Position numbers and translations under genes: made by a program
DNA from: Sphaerolaimus hirsutus
Lineage: Eukaryota; Nematoda; Chromadorea; Monhysterida; Sphaerolaimidae
Direction of reading: 5' to 3'
Length of the DNA: 64,000 bases
NCBI GenBank assembly: GCA_964036195.1
Contig: OZ038454.1
Location: 8,742,001 to 8,806,000, forward strand
Part shown: one piece after another, positions 33,739-46,457 of the stretch
Position numbering within the stretch: the first letter of the stretch is position 1
Layout: each line of letters opens with the position of its first letter
Notes under the pieces: model-generated
Told to the model about the DNA's origin: nothing
The model's input: the letters and a program-made list of their open reading frames with translations, nothing else
Database searches by the model: none

Positions 33739-35902
33739 ATGATGCATAAACAATATACTCAAAATCTTGGTGGTTCTAAATGGTTACGTACACAATATAA
33801 TCTACCTAGTGATGAGTGGCGAAAACATGCTCTATTAAATGAACCGGCGTATTATTTAAAAGGACATCCATCCTGGAGACGTGGTTTTGAGCGATTACCT
33901 ATTCTTGTACGTTTTTCCTGTGAATTGTGATGATATTTTATAATTAACCATGTGTCTTTATCATTACTTAGGTAAGCGGCCCAGATCGGTTTTGGTCTGT
34001 TGATTTAATGGTGATGCCAGAACGTGATATGCATTCCAATGACAATTATCGTTATATTTTGGTATGCTGTGATGATTTTACAAATGAAGTTTGGATGGAA
34101 CCATTGAAACAAAAGACAGGTTTAGAAGTGACAAGTGCTTTCAAGCACATTATGAAACGTAATAATGGACGTGCCCCCATGCGTTTGCGTTCCGACTTTG
34201 ATCGTTGTTTCATGTCTATACACTTTCAAAAGATGCTATATGGTGTTAGTTTTTTATGTTCAACTGTAAGAACAACAACAACAATAGGTATTGCACCATA
34301 CAGATAAAGTGCACGTTTGCTCCAGCTGCTGAGGATGTAACACGCCTACCAAAACTGGACTCATTTATTCGAAACATTCGCAAACGCATCGAAATGTATT
34401 TTATGACTCTTGGGGAGCAGCAAAATCCAGAGGGTAAACACCGTCGATGGTTACACATTTTGCCGGCAATTGAAACACAAATGAATACAACACAAACACG
34501 TGCTTTGTTTGGAGCAGCTCCTGTTGACACATCAGAGCCACAAAGTGCAAATGCACATGCATTATTGGTTGCACGCCAATTGCGACATAGACGGAGGCGT
34601 GCACAGCCAAATACTGTATACAGTGCAACCAGTCGTGAGGCAGCGGACGCTGCACATGAAAAACTATCGTTGCTGACTGGCTGGGTCCGCCTTTCAAGGC
34701 CACCGCCAGCACATGGAAATCCTATAAAACTGGTTGCGCGTGAAAAATATACACGCGAGGTTTTCCCACTTGGCCGAAGATTTGTGCAGCCCGATAAACC
34801 AGATACTTATTTCGTCTTGGATCCACAGGATGAAAAACTAGCACCTTTAAAAGGACGATTCTATCGACAAGAATTGATTGCAGCTAATCAACCTGACAAT
34901 ACTAAACCGCCCGCTGTTGCACTTGATAATCTTACTAGAGCAGGTGAATCCAGTAGGATCGGCAGTGATACGACAGCGACCAAGACCACCAATATTGGAA
35001 ACGGTGGAGGAAAAAATGACAGCAATGACAACGCCGGTACTCCTAGTGGCCGTGCTGATAATAACAAGCGTGGTGCTAATAACGGCGGTGTCGGCTCTAG
35101 TTCTAATGTTAATGGTTCAAAAGTGGCTGATTACAACAATAGTGGATTTTCAACATTGCAATCAGTGGAGGAAATCAGCCAGAGACAGCAACGCTCACTC
35201 GAATCACAACAACAATCATCGAAACAACAACATAGAGCACCACTATTACCCGTACGAGTTTCAACCACCACCACAACCACCAATGTTGCCAAACCTCGCA
35301 ATACCGATGCAACTACCAATGGAGTCGTCAATCTTGGGGAGACGTCGTCGACGTCACATGCAGCAGCAGCTGCAGCAGCAAAACAAAGCCGCCGCCGCCA
35401 CCGACACAAAGAGATGGGAGAGGCACCTTTACGAAAGAGTAAGCGACAGGAGGAAAGACGACAACGACAACAACAACAACAAGAGCGTGTGAGTTTCTAT
35501 TTCTATTATGCATTATGATGAGTCATTATTATTATTATGATTATGTTGCAGGATCATTCTCACACAACCAATACTACCATTGGTGGAAGGCAACCAAAAG
35601 ACAGATCACAGTCAAAAACATATGAGCGCGCGCCCCCCCGTCGCGGTGCCTTCGGCGCCGCCGCCCCCCGTAAAGAAAAAGGTGGTGCAAGACGGCGGCG
35701 CAAGCGTGGTGTCGGTCCGTCCGCTCCCAGCGCCGAGGAAAACAGGGGGGGCGGGAGGCGGTCGCCACAACAGACGCAGCAGCAACATGGTAATGGGCAA
35801 CGCCGCATGATCGGTGGTCATCATGGCCGGAAAACCAGAAGGAAATCAGAAAACACTGGCCGCCGACAAAGTGCAGCGCGTCTTCAGGAAAAGAAACAGT
35901 GA
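33739..35902 (+). CDS. retroviral-type (rve) integrase with long basic tail, 4 exons
   Basis: It inserts element DNA, making the 6-bp duplication. Exons are 33739-33906, 33972-34265, 34304-35488 and 35552-35902 (665 residues). The first catalytic Asp is in SVDLMVM; the second region is YRYILVCCDDFT...LRSDFDRCF. The third acidic residue normally sits in a VERFNRT-like helix; here the matching helix reads LDSFIRNIRKRI, with Asp, and a nearby Glu (AAEDV) is the other candidate. The intron 34266-34303 is only 38 bases. A C-terminal module (REVFPLGRRF...GRFYRQEL) matches the Polinton integrase end domain. After about 34900 the protein turns Asn/Gln/Ser-rich and then very basic, an unusual tail of about 300 residues. 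A poly(A) signal lies at 35993. Confidence 0.9.
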
Positions 35903-36006
35903 TTTTGTATTGTAGTAGTACTATTTAAGACTGTGCCGTTTACGTTTTTCGCCAATCATTCTCTTATTGTGCTACTAGTAAAGTATAGTGTTAATAAACA
36001 AACAAA

Positions 36007-38447
36007 ATGCGACAAGTTGTATATCTAAGTTCGGACAGACAATGGAATGAGAAAACCAGCTCACATAACTTTTTCTCCAACAATTTTTCCTCACACAATG
36101 CGGCGGTGGCTGATGGTGCAATCACTAACGGTTTGTTGTTTTTTATTGTTGTTACTCCTATAAAAGGAGGGAGACCATGACGACGACAACATTACATTAT
36201 AGGCAACACTACAGCCATTTCGTCATCGCCACTATGCCCAATTGATGATGGAAGCGTTGTTGTTTTAGAAGAGACATTCTCGCGCTGTGCAGACCTACAG
36301 AACCGTGCGGACCACATTAGTTTGATGCATTTGGAGCTTTGGGGCTGCCCAGTATTTGAGGGAAAGGACACAATACCGGCGTTTATTGCGGTTGACTGTG
36401 GGGGTACATTGCACTGGTGTCAAATCGACATTACCAGTGCATTGACGTTTCCAGCCAATACGTTTGAAGATTGGGGCAAAATTGTTGAACGAGAGCTAAA
36501 CTCAATTCTGAGTGCCGACAATCCACAAAGAGGCGCCGGCAAAATTGGGGGTGGAAGACTAAGGGAATTGGACGAGTCGACAGCTGCACTACTATCAAGA
36601 TTGGAGCCTGGTTTTTTCCAGTGGCTTCAAGATGGGGCGAACAAAAAAGCAGCAGCCGACCAAGAGCTCCTCAAAGAACAGCAGAAAAGGTCAACGGCTG
36701 GGGGGGATGAAGGCAATACGAAAAAACCTGGGCGCAATGGAGCTCCACCACACCAAGGTCACACATCGCCCTCCGTTTTTACCAAAGATGAGTCAAAGTC
36801 TGGACGTTTCCAACCCCAACCTGTTGACCCACCCAACCCCAATGACCATATCGGCGGCAACGGCAACGGCGACAATGAAAAAGAGAAGGGGCCCACAAAA
36901 GATGACAACAGCAGAGCAATCGAAAAAGAAACCAGCACTGACAGCGGGGGCGGGACGATTGAATCGTCGAATATGTCCACTGAGAAACGAAGCTCTAGGA
37001 AGCTCTTCGAAACTAGCTCACTTCACGACATGGAAATATCCCCGAATAAGGAGCGGTCAACTGGTAGCCAAACCAAAACCACAAATGTCCACCACACAAA
37101 AAACGGCAGGGGCGACAGCACCAGTAACACAACACATACCATCAACGTCAAAAGGAGAAACAACCGCCTAGATGCAAAGGACAACGACAATGACGATGAC
37201 GATGAAGATGACGTTTTGTGGCGAGATGGCATGTCAGAATCTGAAGATGAGCACATGCAGGATATTGTTGTTGACAATGACGACGAGAACATGTTTGCCA
37301 CAGTAGAAAGTGATAGTGATAGTGTGGAGGTTGTTTGTTTAATAGTGTATTTTTTGATTACTATATCTTTTGCAATTACGAACCTACCCACAACACACAG
37401 CCACTGACAAAGGATGAAATTGCCGCTGTGAACAACCATACACAATTGCGATTGAAAAGACAAGCTGCTCAAAAGTCACCTCCACAATCGACAACAGCGA
37501 CAAAAAAGGACGACCATGTTGTCGATGCCAACGACAGCGACAAAATAAACAAGGGTGTTTTCATGGTCAAAGAAATCCTTGTTGACAATGGATACAAAAT
37601 GCCAAGTTTCTGGGCATCCAACATGGCCACATCCACGTTGGACTATTGGATAGCCAAAAAATTGAAGGAGACTCTGACAGTGTTTGATCACATGTCTTTA
37701 GAGGATGCAACGACTTATGTGGCCTCAGTGCTACTTGACGATGACAATGCTCTGTTACATGGAGATTCTCTACGATCGAACACATTGTCTTTTGAGGCAA
37801 ATGCAGAAACACCCTCACATATTGGAATACGTCGCTTTGCGATTCGAAACCCTGATAACAATCTTGTCACAAGAATGTACATTAGTGAGCACTTGGCATG
37901 GGAACTAGGCTTTGTCAGTGTGTCACATATACGTGCAAATCAAATTGATTGGCAAGATGTCAACAATAGGCAACGCGGATATATGATCAGTAGAATGCGA
38001 ACATATGCCACAGTTCCCCATCAGCTGGATTTACGTCGACAAGTACAAGTTCGATGTGATAGCGTGGACCCAACATGTACCGTATTTCAATCTGAGGAAA
38101 AGCCAATATTGGCTGTGTTTACATGGAAAGCGGCACTACACTCGCCCGACAGCGGTTCAGCTGCGTGGCAGTTTTCACGGCGCAATTATGTATATGAACC
38201 AACGTCGCCGCACTTTGTACCACTGAAACAGGTAATATATACTTGTGTAGCCACATGTACACATGTACACACATACTATATATAAACAACACCACCACAG
38301 ACACCGACAAGTGGATGCGAAAAAGGGCTGAAAATAGCTCTTTTCAACCATTGGGGCAAACCGATGCGTGCGAATGGAATTGTGTTTGCAAAATGTGCAT
38401 TGACGAATTCAAATGCAGAAGGCGGAGTCGATGCTGATTGGATTTGA
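36007..38447 (+). CDS. minor capsid (penton-like) protein with low-complexity insertion, 4 exons
   Basis: Exons 36007-36130, 36203-37329, 37401-38231 and 38301-38447 give 742 codons. Polinton pentons are single jelly-roll proteins at capsid vertices. The support is the C-terminal half: ISEHLAWELGF (about 37880-37912), then a block with ILAVFTWKAAL, a YEPTSPHFVPL stretch and, after the last intron, LKIALFNHWGKPMRANG, which follow the order seen in Polinton minor capsid proteins. Between a short N-terminal region and this half lies an insertion of roughly 300 residues, Asn/Asp/Lys/Ser-rich and ending in an acidic run (37180-37330). Position just before the major capsid gene fits. A poly(A) signal lies at 38496. 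Confidence 0.7.
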
Positions 38448-38559
38448 TCTATGACGATTCATTCATCTCTTTATTACTTTATCGGTTGTTGCATGAATAA
38501 ACAAAAACAAAACTTTTGCAGTGATTATTTGACTATTCTATTGTTGTGGGCGACTCAAA

Positions 38560-39114
38560 ATGGCTAATCGGCAATCTCGTCGCTCAAAGCCACTATATCA
38601 GTCATCAGCAAATTTTCTATCTTCAGCTCGAAATCAAACAACCAGCTGCAATTCATATTTACAGTTTGCACCACGTGGTACACACTGGTATGATACTATG
38701 GCCAATGTGCCAGATGAAATATTTACACGGCAATACTGGGCACAACAACTTGATCAAAATGCTGGTGTTTTGGAAGCCACAAACCGTGACAAATGGTCGT
38801 CTGCTATGTTATCGGAGCTGTCTTCACAAAAACTAATAACGCCAAATGTGCAAGATACGTCTGATGTGAACATGCAACAACAGCAGGAACAGTTTACGCA
38901 CACAACAGGCGAACCCGCAGCGCCACAGGGAGAATTGCACTCACAAAAACCACCATTAGAAAGCAACATTGGTACTGTGCCAGCAGCAGCAAAGGGAGGA
39001 AAGAAAAAGAAATCACAAGAGAGTATACAGTTTGTTCAACCACCAAGCAATGCTGCGAACGCAAAATCAAACAGTTCCACGGCTGGAATTGCTGTTTCTT
39101 CCGAGTGGCTATAG
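38560..39114 (+). CDS. unknown 184-residue protein between penton and major capsid genes
   Basis: It starts ATGGCTAATCGG at 38560 and is intronless. The first 95 residues are mixed and may fold (TRQYWAQQLDQNAGVLEAT). The rest is Gln/Pro/Ser-rich with a KKKK patch. The family is not recognised. Its place in the capsid block suggests a small virion or assembly protein. A poly(A) signal lies at 39150. Confidence 0.6.
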   Translation: MANRQSRRSKPLYQSSANFLSSARNQTTSCNSYLQFAPRGTHWYDTMANVPDEIFTRQYWAQQLDQNAGVLEATNRDKWSSAMLSELSSQKLITPNVQDTSDVNMQQQQEQFTHTTGEPAAPQGELHSQKPPLESNIGTVPAAAKGGKKKKSQESIQFVQPPSNAANAKSNSSTAGIAVSSEWL

Positions 39115-39295
39115 TGATTGTTGTGGTGTCTTTGCTATTGTGTTAATTCAATAAAATCAATTTCTTGATACTGTCCAATGCGTACTTGTTTGTGTGTAGT
39201 ACAATACACATGCATATGTTTCGATATATGCAATATTGTGTCGCTTTTACATACCGTGTCATTATACATATGGTTCATCAGCACTAGCTTACATC

Positions 39296-41237
39296 ATGTC
39301 TTCCAATCATCCTGCACGTATATTGAGTCCAAGAAAGAAACTTTTGGACAGTGGATCGCACCTACTACCATGTCCACCAGAATTCCGACCAGGTAAGATA
39401 TGCATGTGTAATTGAAGTCATATATACAAAAGGCACACCCTATTTAGATGCATTACCCCCGACACAAGCATATGTGAGCCACTGTGATCGTGAACAACTG
39501 CTTCTAATAAGCGATGGCAATGAAACATCACCATGTAAGATTATTATTGTTTTTTGTTTTAATTTATGCATGATTACTATTGCTCCACACCATACAAAGA
39601 CGTGTTCACAACTGTTGCGGCCAGTACGGGTCTATTGGACTTCTCATCACTACATTTACATTTGGTGATGCGCGTTGTTACAATCGATGGGCATGAGATA
39701 AAAAAAGAATATCCCGTGGGAAACATCTTTAATGCTGCAGCTCCTGTGTCGCTTAAGGATCAAGTTGCATATGTGCCAAACCCACTAGAAAGCATTTGGG
39801 ACGGAATAGAGATATTCCACAATTCATTGTTGCTGTGTCGAGAGTCAAATTACAGCAAAAAAGCATATATAAAGAAGGTACTACAAACAAGTGGCGTATA
39901 TAGACGAACACAACTAGCAGCCAGCGGCTGGGTGGAGCTCAAGGATGAGGAAGCACCAGACATTCAAAGCGGTGCAACCGAATACTTTAAAAAAAGATCT
40001 GAACCGGTCTTTCTCACTCAAGAGTTCTATGGAAGATTGGCTCTGGACTTTGGCGAACAGTCCAAGCCTTGGCATTCGTCAATGCAATTGACAATTGTAC
40101 TTAGACGAGTACCTGACAGTCTCATGTTTGAATCGTTTAGCCTACCAAAGGAATACGTTGGAAAGCTGAAAATAAAATTTGACAATATTGAGTTGTCTGT
40201 ACGTAAAATACACCCGGTATGTGATTTAAACACACTACATGTGATTTTAACACACTACATGTGATTTTAACACCCTATACATAGGTGACATCACTATCTG
40301 TCGCATTGGCTGATCGTGTTAAGACACATGGAATTTACCACTCCTTCAGGCAGTACAATGTGGGCCAGGTGTCTATTTCACAATTGTTGTTTGAAGATTA
40401 AAACAGAAATAGAAAAAATGACCATTGGCTACTCATTTTTCTGTTTGTGTTTTATCACATACAACACTTGTGAAAATGACATACAGATATTTTTAACTGA
40501 AGGAGCTCGCGCTGCGCCTCCCATTGCCCTAGGAACCCAGGCTAGTTTTTAAAAAAAATTTTAAAAAAAAATTTAAAAAATTTTTTTTAAATTTTTTATT
40601 TTTGTAGGTGGGGAAGCTACCTCGAGGATTAATAATTGCAATGACTAAAACCGATGCAGCTAATCCCCAGTCGACAGATGAACCTAGGCATAACTACATA
40701 CCAATGTATGTGTCTGATTTATCTGTCCAAATAGGCTCACGACTATGTCCAAACAGGCCATTGCGATTCAATTGGAATATGGCAAACAGCTCAGACATTT
40801 TCAGAGAATGTTATTCTTTAATTGAAAACTGGACAGCCGTACAAAATGAGTTGACAATGATAAAGTTTACAACATGTCAATTCTTTGTATGTATAAGCTT
40901 GTGCAATGATAAGGTCACCAGGTATGTTATATGTAGCTAAACGAGTCAAAAAATGCCATTTTCAATGTAATTTTTCCATTTTCAGCAATACTTGGGAGGC
41001 TCTGAATACTGGTGATGCTTTTCTCAATTTGACATTTGCCAAGCCCATACCCCGGGGTGGTGTGATATTATATACATTATTAATAAACGACGCGTTCTTG
41101 AGAATCGGTATGTCATTTTCACTATGTGTCATTTTCACAGCGTGTTATATTCACACTTGTATGTTATTTTCACAAACGTCTATTTCACTATTTCAGACCC
41201 TACCAACACCATTTACACTCAACAAGTCCATGCATAG
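39296..41237 (+). CDS. major capsid protein (double jelly-roll, hexon-like), 7 exons
   Basis: It forms the icosahedral shell. Exons 39296-39392, 39433-39534, 39600-40216, 40285-40368, 40608-40921, 40986-41107 and 41197-41237 give 458 codons. The first jelly roll shows the Polinton pattern: a YLDA/DFSSLHL stretch, an N-P-L-S-W-type turn (NPLESIWDGIEIFHN) and KKAYIKKVLQ. The second begins LPRGLIIAMTKTDA with NPxx...YVSDLSVQIGS and PLRFNWN...RECYSLI, matching the P-R-x-I-I...N-P...L-Y-V pattern, and ends with LTFAKPIPRGG. The intron 40369-40607 is 239 bases with long A and T runs; the others are 40-89 bases. A poly(A) signal lies at 41282. Length is at the short end for the family. Confidence 0.87.
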
Positions 41238-42008
41238 TGATAAACTGTGATTGTGTTTCAATGTGATTTTTAATTTGTATCAATAAAGCAGCAGCAGCAA
41301 CAAACAGATAACAATTTTTATTTTTTCTCCTCCCATTATCACAACAACAATAATAACGACACCTAGAGTAACAACACCTAAGTCAACAACTAACTAATCT
41401 AATTTTTTTGGTGTGAGCTCAATGTGCTTTTTTTTTGTCTGTGCACATTATGAGCTCACTTTTACATTCACTCACTCACTCACTCAGCGAGAATAAAAAA
41501 TTAGACAATATTTTTTTGTATTTTTTTATTTTTGCGAAAAATAAATAAATGTGCCATTGGTTTTTTGGTTTTTTGTATTTTTTGTGAAAAATAAATAAAA
41601 GGTGCTATTGTTTTTTTGGTATTTTTGTATTTTTTGTGAAAAATAAATAAAGGTGCCAATATTTTTTGTATTTTTGTATTTTTTGTGAAAAAATATATTT
41701 GATGAATTTGTTTTTTGTATTTTCTATTTTTTATATATATTTTCTCTTTACATTCTTTGAAACATACCTCACTCAAAACACCATCTCATGAGGTATGCTG
41801 TTTTGTCAAGGCACATTGAAAGAATAAGTGTAGCGATAAGTTACATGTGCCACATGTTAAAAGTGAACTTGACTTTCATATTTACAGATAAATCAGTTGA
41901 CACACTTTTTGTACAGATAACCCAAGGGGGGACATTTTTTTACAGATACACATTTTTTACAGATACCTTGTCACATAGCTGTGCACAATTTTGGTATATA
42001 GCTGTACA
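41238..42008. other. non-coding gap with tandem AT-rich repeat
   Basis: Holds the major capsid poly(A) region, then about three copies (41510-41700) of a roughly 65-base unit containing TTTTTGTGAAAAATAAATAAA. No gene is supported. Confidence 0.6.
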
Positions 42009-44033
42009 TCAAATAAGCTCATATTCTATGGTACATTTCACATGGTCCTGCACAGCTCCATGCAGGTCTCTGGGGATACAGTCAGGTGACCCTCGCACTC
42101 GCAGTGCGCGCAGCGTAGGAACAAGTGGTGTGTGGCCTCGGTGGTGTTGCAGAACCTTCAAGCAAAAAGTATCGTTTCCAAAATAGGCAAAAACAGATTT
42201 CAGATTATGAATTTGGAATTTTTTTGTCAGATCCCACAATTTTGAAAGTTTTTTCATCGAACCCCACAAAAGTTTTTTTGTCTCCAAACAATTAAACGTT
42301 TTCCATAAAACCCCATCACAAAAGTACCTGCAATTTTTCCAAAATTCATAGCCATTTGTGGCCTTTGGTCTTTCCCCCCCCTCTACATATGTCCCACTGC
42401 TACAGCCCTGTTCGCATGGGGGGGGTACATAGCCCTTTGTGTTTGGACTGCCCGAGTTGGCACCCCTGCGATAGGCAGGATTCAGGGGCACCTGCGGCAC
42501 CTGGGTGGGGTTGACCGTCATGCAGAGCACGCGGGCAATCAACTTTTCCACCTTTCTCCACTTCAGCAGTTTGGCCATCACCATTTCGTCCACGTTCGAC
42601 GGCGGTGCCACTGTGCCATCCGCCTGCAACTTTTCCATGAAGGCGTACTGCAACTCGGTCACGGACTTGTTCCGGGGGATCTACAAGGGGGGTTATGAAT
42701 TTGAGTAGTGAGTAAACCCATCAGCCATATTTATTGTATGCATATATAGATAACCAACATAGCCATCCACTTTGATGCGCATTTGTCCAGTCTTTGGATC
42801 GGGCACCCATTGGACCGTTGGCAATGTGTCCAAGGGTTTTGGGGGGTTGCCAAAACCCCTGCGCGCGCGTGCATATAGCGTTGTGTACATTAAGGCCGAT
42901 GGCCCATGCCCCTCGCGCCCTAGGTAGTCCTTTGTCAAAAATGTGCCCGACATGTCAGCCCCATTCAAATCCACATTTTGCCTGAACACAACATGGATTT
43001 CGCTCATGGATTGTATTCTGTTTCTGCCCCTTGACATGATGCGCTGTAGTCTAACTGGGAAGCCACTGTTCAAGTGGGTGCACATTGCGGTGGAAACAAC
43101 CTGGGGGTCGGTTGTGTGTCTCGTTTGAGTGCGCACGAGGTTGCCGTTTAGTTCAAACATCAGAATGTACTTTTGTGGCTCTGGATCCACACCCTCATAC
43201 TCCCGGAACAGTGCATCGAACGGCAAAGCATTCCGCTCAATGTCAATGGCGCGCAGCATGCCGCCATAGGCTGTCAAAGCCAAGGCTGTGGCCAGCATTT
43301 GTCTGTCTGCTTCGAGCACACACTCGCGCACAACCTCCTTGGCCCTAGCAAGGTTCACATTTTCGATTATGTTTATGCGCTGCGCTATTTGTTGTTGAAC
43401 GGTGGGCTCTTGCCCTGGCTCTACCCTCAGCCTTTCCACCCCCTCTTGTGCTGTTTCAGGGATGGAGGAAACGGAAACCCCCAACTCAGCTCTGCCATGG
43501 GGTGGTGGAGTGATCAGCTCGTACATCGGTCTGCCCGTTGGATCCTTTGGCACATCTGGCACCCCTGACAGAGGCTCCAGAAGGGCTGCCATTCCTTGTG
43601 TAGGTCCAGTTGAGCAGCCGGCCCCAGGCTCAGTCACAGGTTCTGCCCTGGTGGTGGCAGCACAGCTACTGGACCTGCTGCTGCTGCTGGTCATCGTGGC
43701 ATAGTTTCTCGTGCTGGTGGTGGTGTTTTCTGGCAAAGAGTGGGCAGATGGATCAACGGGCACATGTGGCTCTGGCAGGTGTGGCAACTGGCAACTTGGC
43801 AACATTGGTGGTGTCACTGGCAAAGTTGGTCGTGCCATTGGCAACCTTGGTGGTGATGGCATTGGGAACCTTGGTGGTCCCATTGACACGAATGGGTGTG
43901 GCACGAATACTGGAGTAGGTGGAATTGACTGTCCACCACCCAATGCCACAAGATGGGCAGCTTGAGCCATCGACATTGGAGGCATTGTTGCCATATATCC
44001 CTTCTCACAGCACCATCTTATAAAAGTGGACAT
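42009..44033 (-). CDS. unknown protein, 2 exons, downstream of the Pro-rich gene
   Basis: Exon 44033-42759 (from the first ATG, MSTFIRWCC) joins exon 42680-42009 in phase, about 648 codons; the true end may be earlier because the last third looks poorly protein-like. The N-terminal 110 residues are Pro/Met-rich. A Ser/Thr stretch follows, then a folded-looking domain (LARAKEVVRECVLEADRQM onward, with YILMFELNGN and GRNRIQSMSEIHVVF). The family is not recognised. The frame stays open upstream to 44116, where it overlaps the end of the neighbouring gene in another phase, so a frameshift fusion cannot be excluded. Confidence 0.55.
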
Positions 44034-44062
44034 ACGGTCGTGGTATTCTTGATTGCTTTCCC

Positions 44063-46423
44063 TCACTGGTCGGCAGCTGGCACTGCGCCAACCATTTCCA
44101 GCTTGCGCCGTGCCACCTGCAAAGTGAATAAAAAGAATTGACCATGACAGCTTAACATTGATTTTACATTGACTATTTGGTTTCTGACATGCATTGACAA
44201 AAACATTGTTTGTGATATCACACCCCCCACTTCACCCCACTTCACCCCACTTCAAATACAAACCCCACCATCAAACCCACCTGACGCAGTGGACTGGTCA
44301 TAACTGGCAAATCGTCTGTGAGCTGGTTCAGACCCAGCAGCTGCCAGATTACATCTTCCTCTATTGACGTTATCACACTGTCTAGATCGCCCCCTGGACA
44401 CTTGTTGGGAACTGGCACCGTTGTATCCATGTCCGGCATTTGCTTTGCCTCTTCCACCAGCATCTCCTCCAGCTTCTTTAGAGGAGGTAGCTGGAGGTGC
44501 TCTCGTGCTATCTGTCGCATGCGTGGACACATCTCCAACTGGACCGTCTCGTTCACCTGTAGCAGCTCCCTGATCTTCTCCATCTCCATTGGCAGGCTGT
44601 CCAGATCCAACTGTTGTTCTGCGCTTCTTGACGACGTGGCCACTGTCACCTGTTGGTCCTGACCTTTCGCTGGAGAGCACTGTGCTGACCCTGTCTGTTC
44701 CTTGTCCATCACCATGTTTGCTGCCTTTTTTTCCAACTGCCTTAGTTCCAGCTTTGAGTTGACATGCTTCAGCAAGCGCGTTTGTGGTGATGGGGAGCTG
44801 TTGCGACTGCTCTTGGTGCTGCTGGCTGTTGCTTTGCACTTCTTGCACCTGCGCTTCTTTCTGGCCGTCTGCGACTGTGGCGAACTGTTGCTTTTGCTGC
44901 TTGAGCTGCTGTCGCTGGATGTCCAGCCCCATTTGCCACGCCACTGATGCTTCTTCATATGCTTTGCCACGGGCTGACCCCCCTTCTGCGGTGAGCTGAA
45001 CAGCCTTTTCCTGACGCATATCACTGCGTTGTCTGCATTTGTGACCCTTTTCAGTTGTCTCTGCTCCATTTTTGGGGCATTCAACAGGCCACTGGTGCTG
45101 GTGCTGGTGCTGCCGTATGCTTGGGTCATTGCGTTCAACCCCCTCACTCTCCATGTTTGCATAACCGTCATTCCTGGTAGACACTTTGGTGGTGGAGACC
45201 CCACAATCACCACCTCCAGTTCTGACCTCCTTTTCTTTGCTACCGGTCCATGTGGTGTCTGTGGTGCCCGCTGTGCCCGTCCTACCTGTGGTACCCGTGG
45301 TTTCTGTGGTTTCTGTGGTTTCTGTGGTGCACCCGGCGGCTGTGGTCTCTGTGGTCCCTCTGGTGCACCCGGTGCCTGTGGTGTCTGTGGTGCAGCTGGT
45401 GCCTCTGGTACAGCCGGTGCCTCTGGTACAGCCGGTGCCTGTGGTACAGCCGGTGCCTGTGGTACAGCCGGTGCCTGTGGTGCAGCCAGTGCCTGTGGTG
45501 CAGCCGGTGCCTCTGGTGGAGTCGGTGCCACTGGCACCACTGCCTTTGATGTGCTGGCTGGCCAGTCTGCCACTATTGGCCTTTGTTGGGGAGTGCCTGG
45601 TGGTAGTGGAATGGCCTCTACTGGGAGCTGCTTTTCCACCTCCATGGGTGCCTATAAGGGGGTGGGAGGTGAGATTATTTTACAGTCATCGTTTAATATG
45701 TGATATGTGTGCCCCCCCTAAAACGCCAAAAGCACGACAACATGTGATATGTATGATCCCATGGTATGTAAAACGGTACCACACAAACATAAAAACAATC
45801 CTCTTATCAACATACCTTTGTCTTTGAGTCCACCTCCATCTGTGTAGCTTGACCTTCTGTCTCCTGGGACGTTGTGTCCATTGGGGTTTCTACCTGGGCC
45901 TGTGGGACTACAGCTGGGGTCACTGATGACATCTGCACAGGGGGTGTGGGGGGGTTTGAATCAAAGTACAATAAACATAGCACATTTCCATCTTCACAAC
46001 CATCTTCATGACAAAACAAGAATGTCAACAAAAAACATCAACAAACCAAGGTGCAGCCACTGTCCTTCTGTTTCTGGTGGCTGTCTGCTGTTGCTGTGTC
46101 CATCTGGGTGGCTGGGTTGCTGTCGACCGATGTGTCGTCGCTGCTGACCGGTGTGTTCCTCTGCAAAATGAAAGCACAATCACTAAAAATGTATTGGTAG
46201 ATTCAACATTGAACATATAAAGAAAAAGTGATGAAAAAACAAACCTGCTCCACTACATCTGCCCTCCTTTCTTCTTCCAGCACTCTCTCTTGAACCCGCA
46301 CTAGTCTTTCTCTTGTGAGATTTGGCCTTGATGTTGTCACCACAACCGTTGAACTGGTCTCCCTCAATCGTTGCTGTGTGTGGGGGGGAATGGGAATGGA
46401 CAATGGAGAAAATGACCGTTTCG

Positions 46424-46457
<34 letters not shown>

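Noticed and set aside
35131-35824. Minus-strand frames antisense to the integrase tail
   Set aside because: They arise from CAA/AAC-rich repeats of the sense gene and show only homopolymer composition.
41501-41776. Minus-strand frame with repeated FIFxKKYKNTKK units
   Set aside because: It is a translation of an AT-rich tandem repeat.
44252-45184. 310-codon minus-strand frame as a separate gene
   Set aside because: It overlaps the better supported 467-codon exon and is low-complexity Gln/Gly-rich without recognisable structure. It is kept only as a note under a possible frameshift.
45029-45827. Long plus-strand frames rich in Cys/Gly or Val/Pro repeats
   Set aside because: They are antisense to the APAVPQ-type repeat exon of the minus-strand gene, whose splice sites and phases agree. 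Repetitive DNA keeps other frames open.
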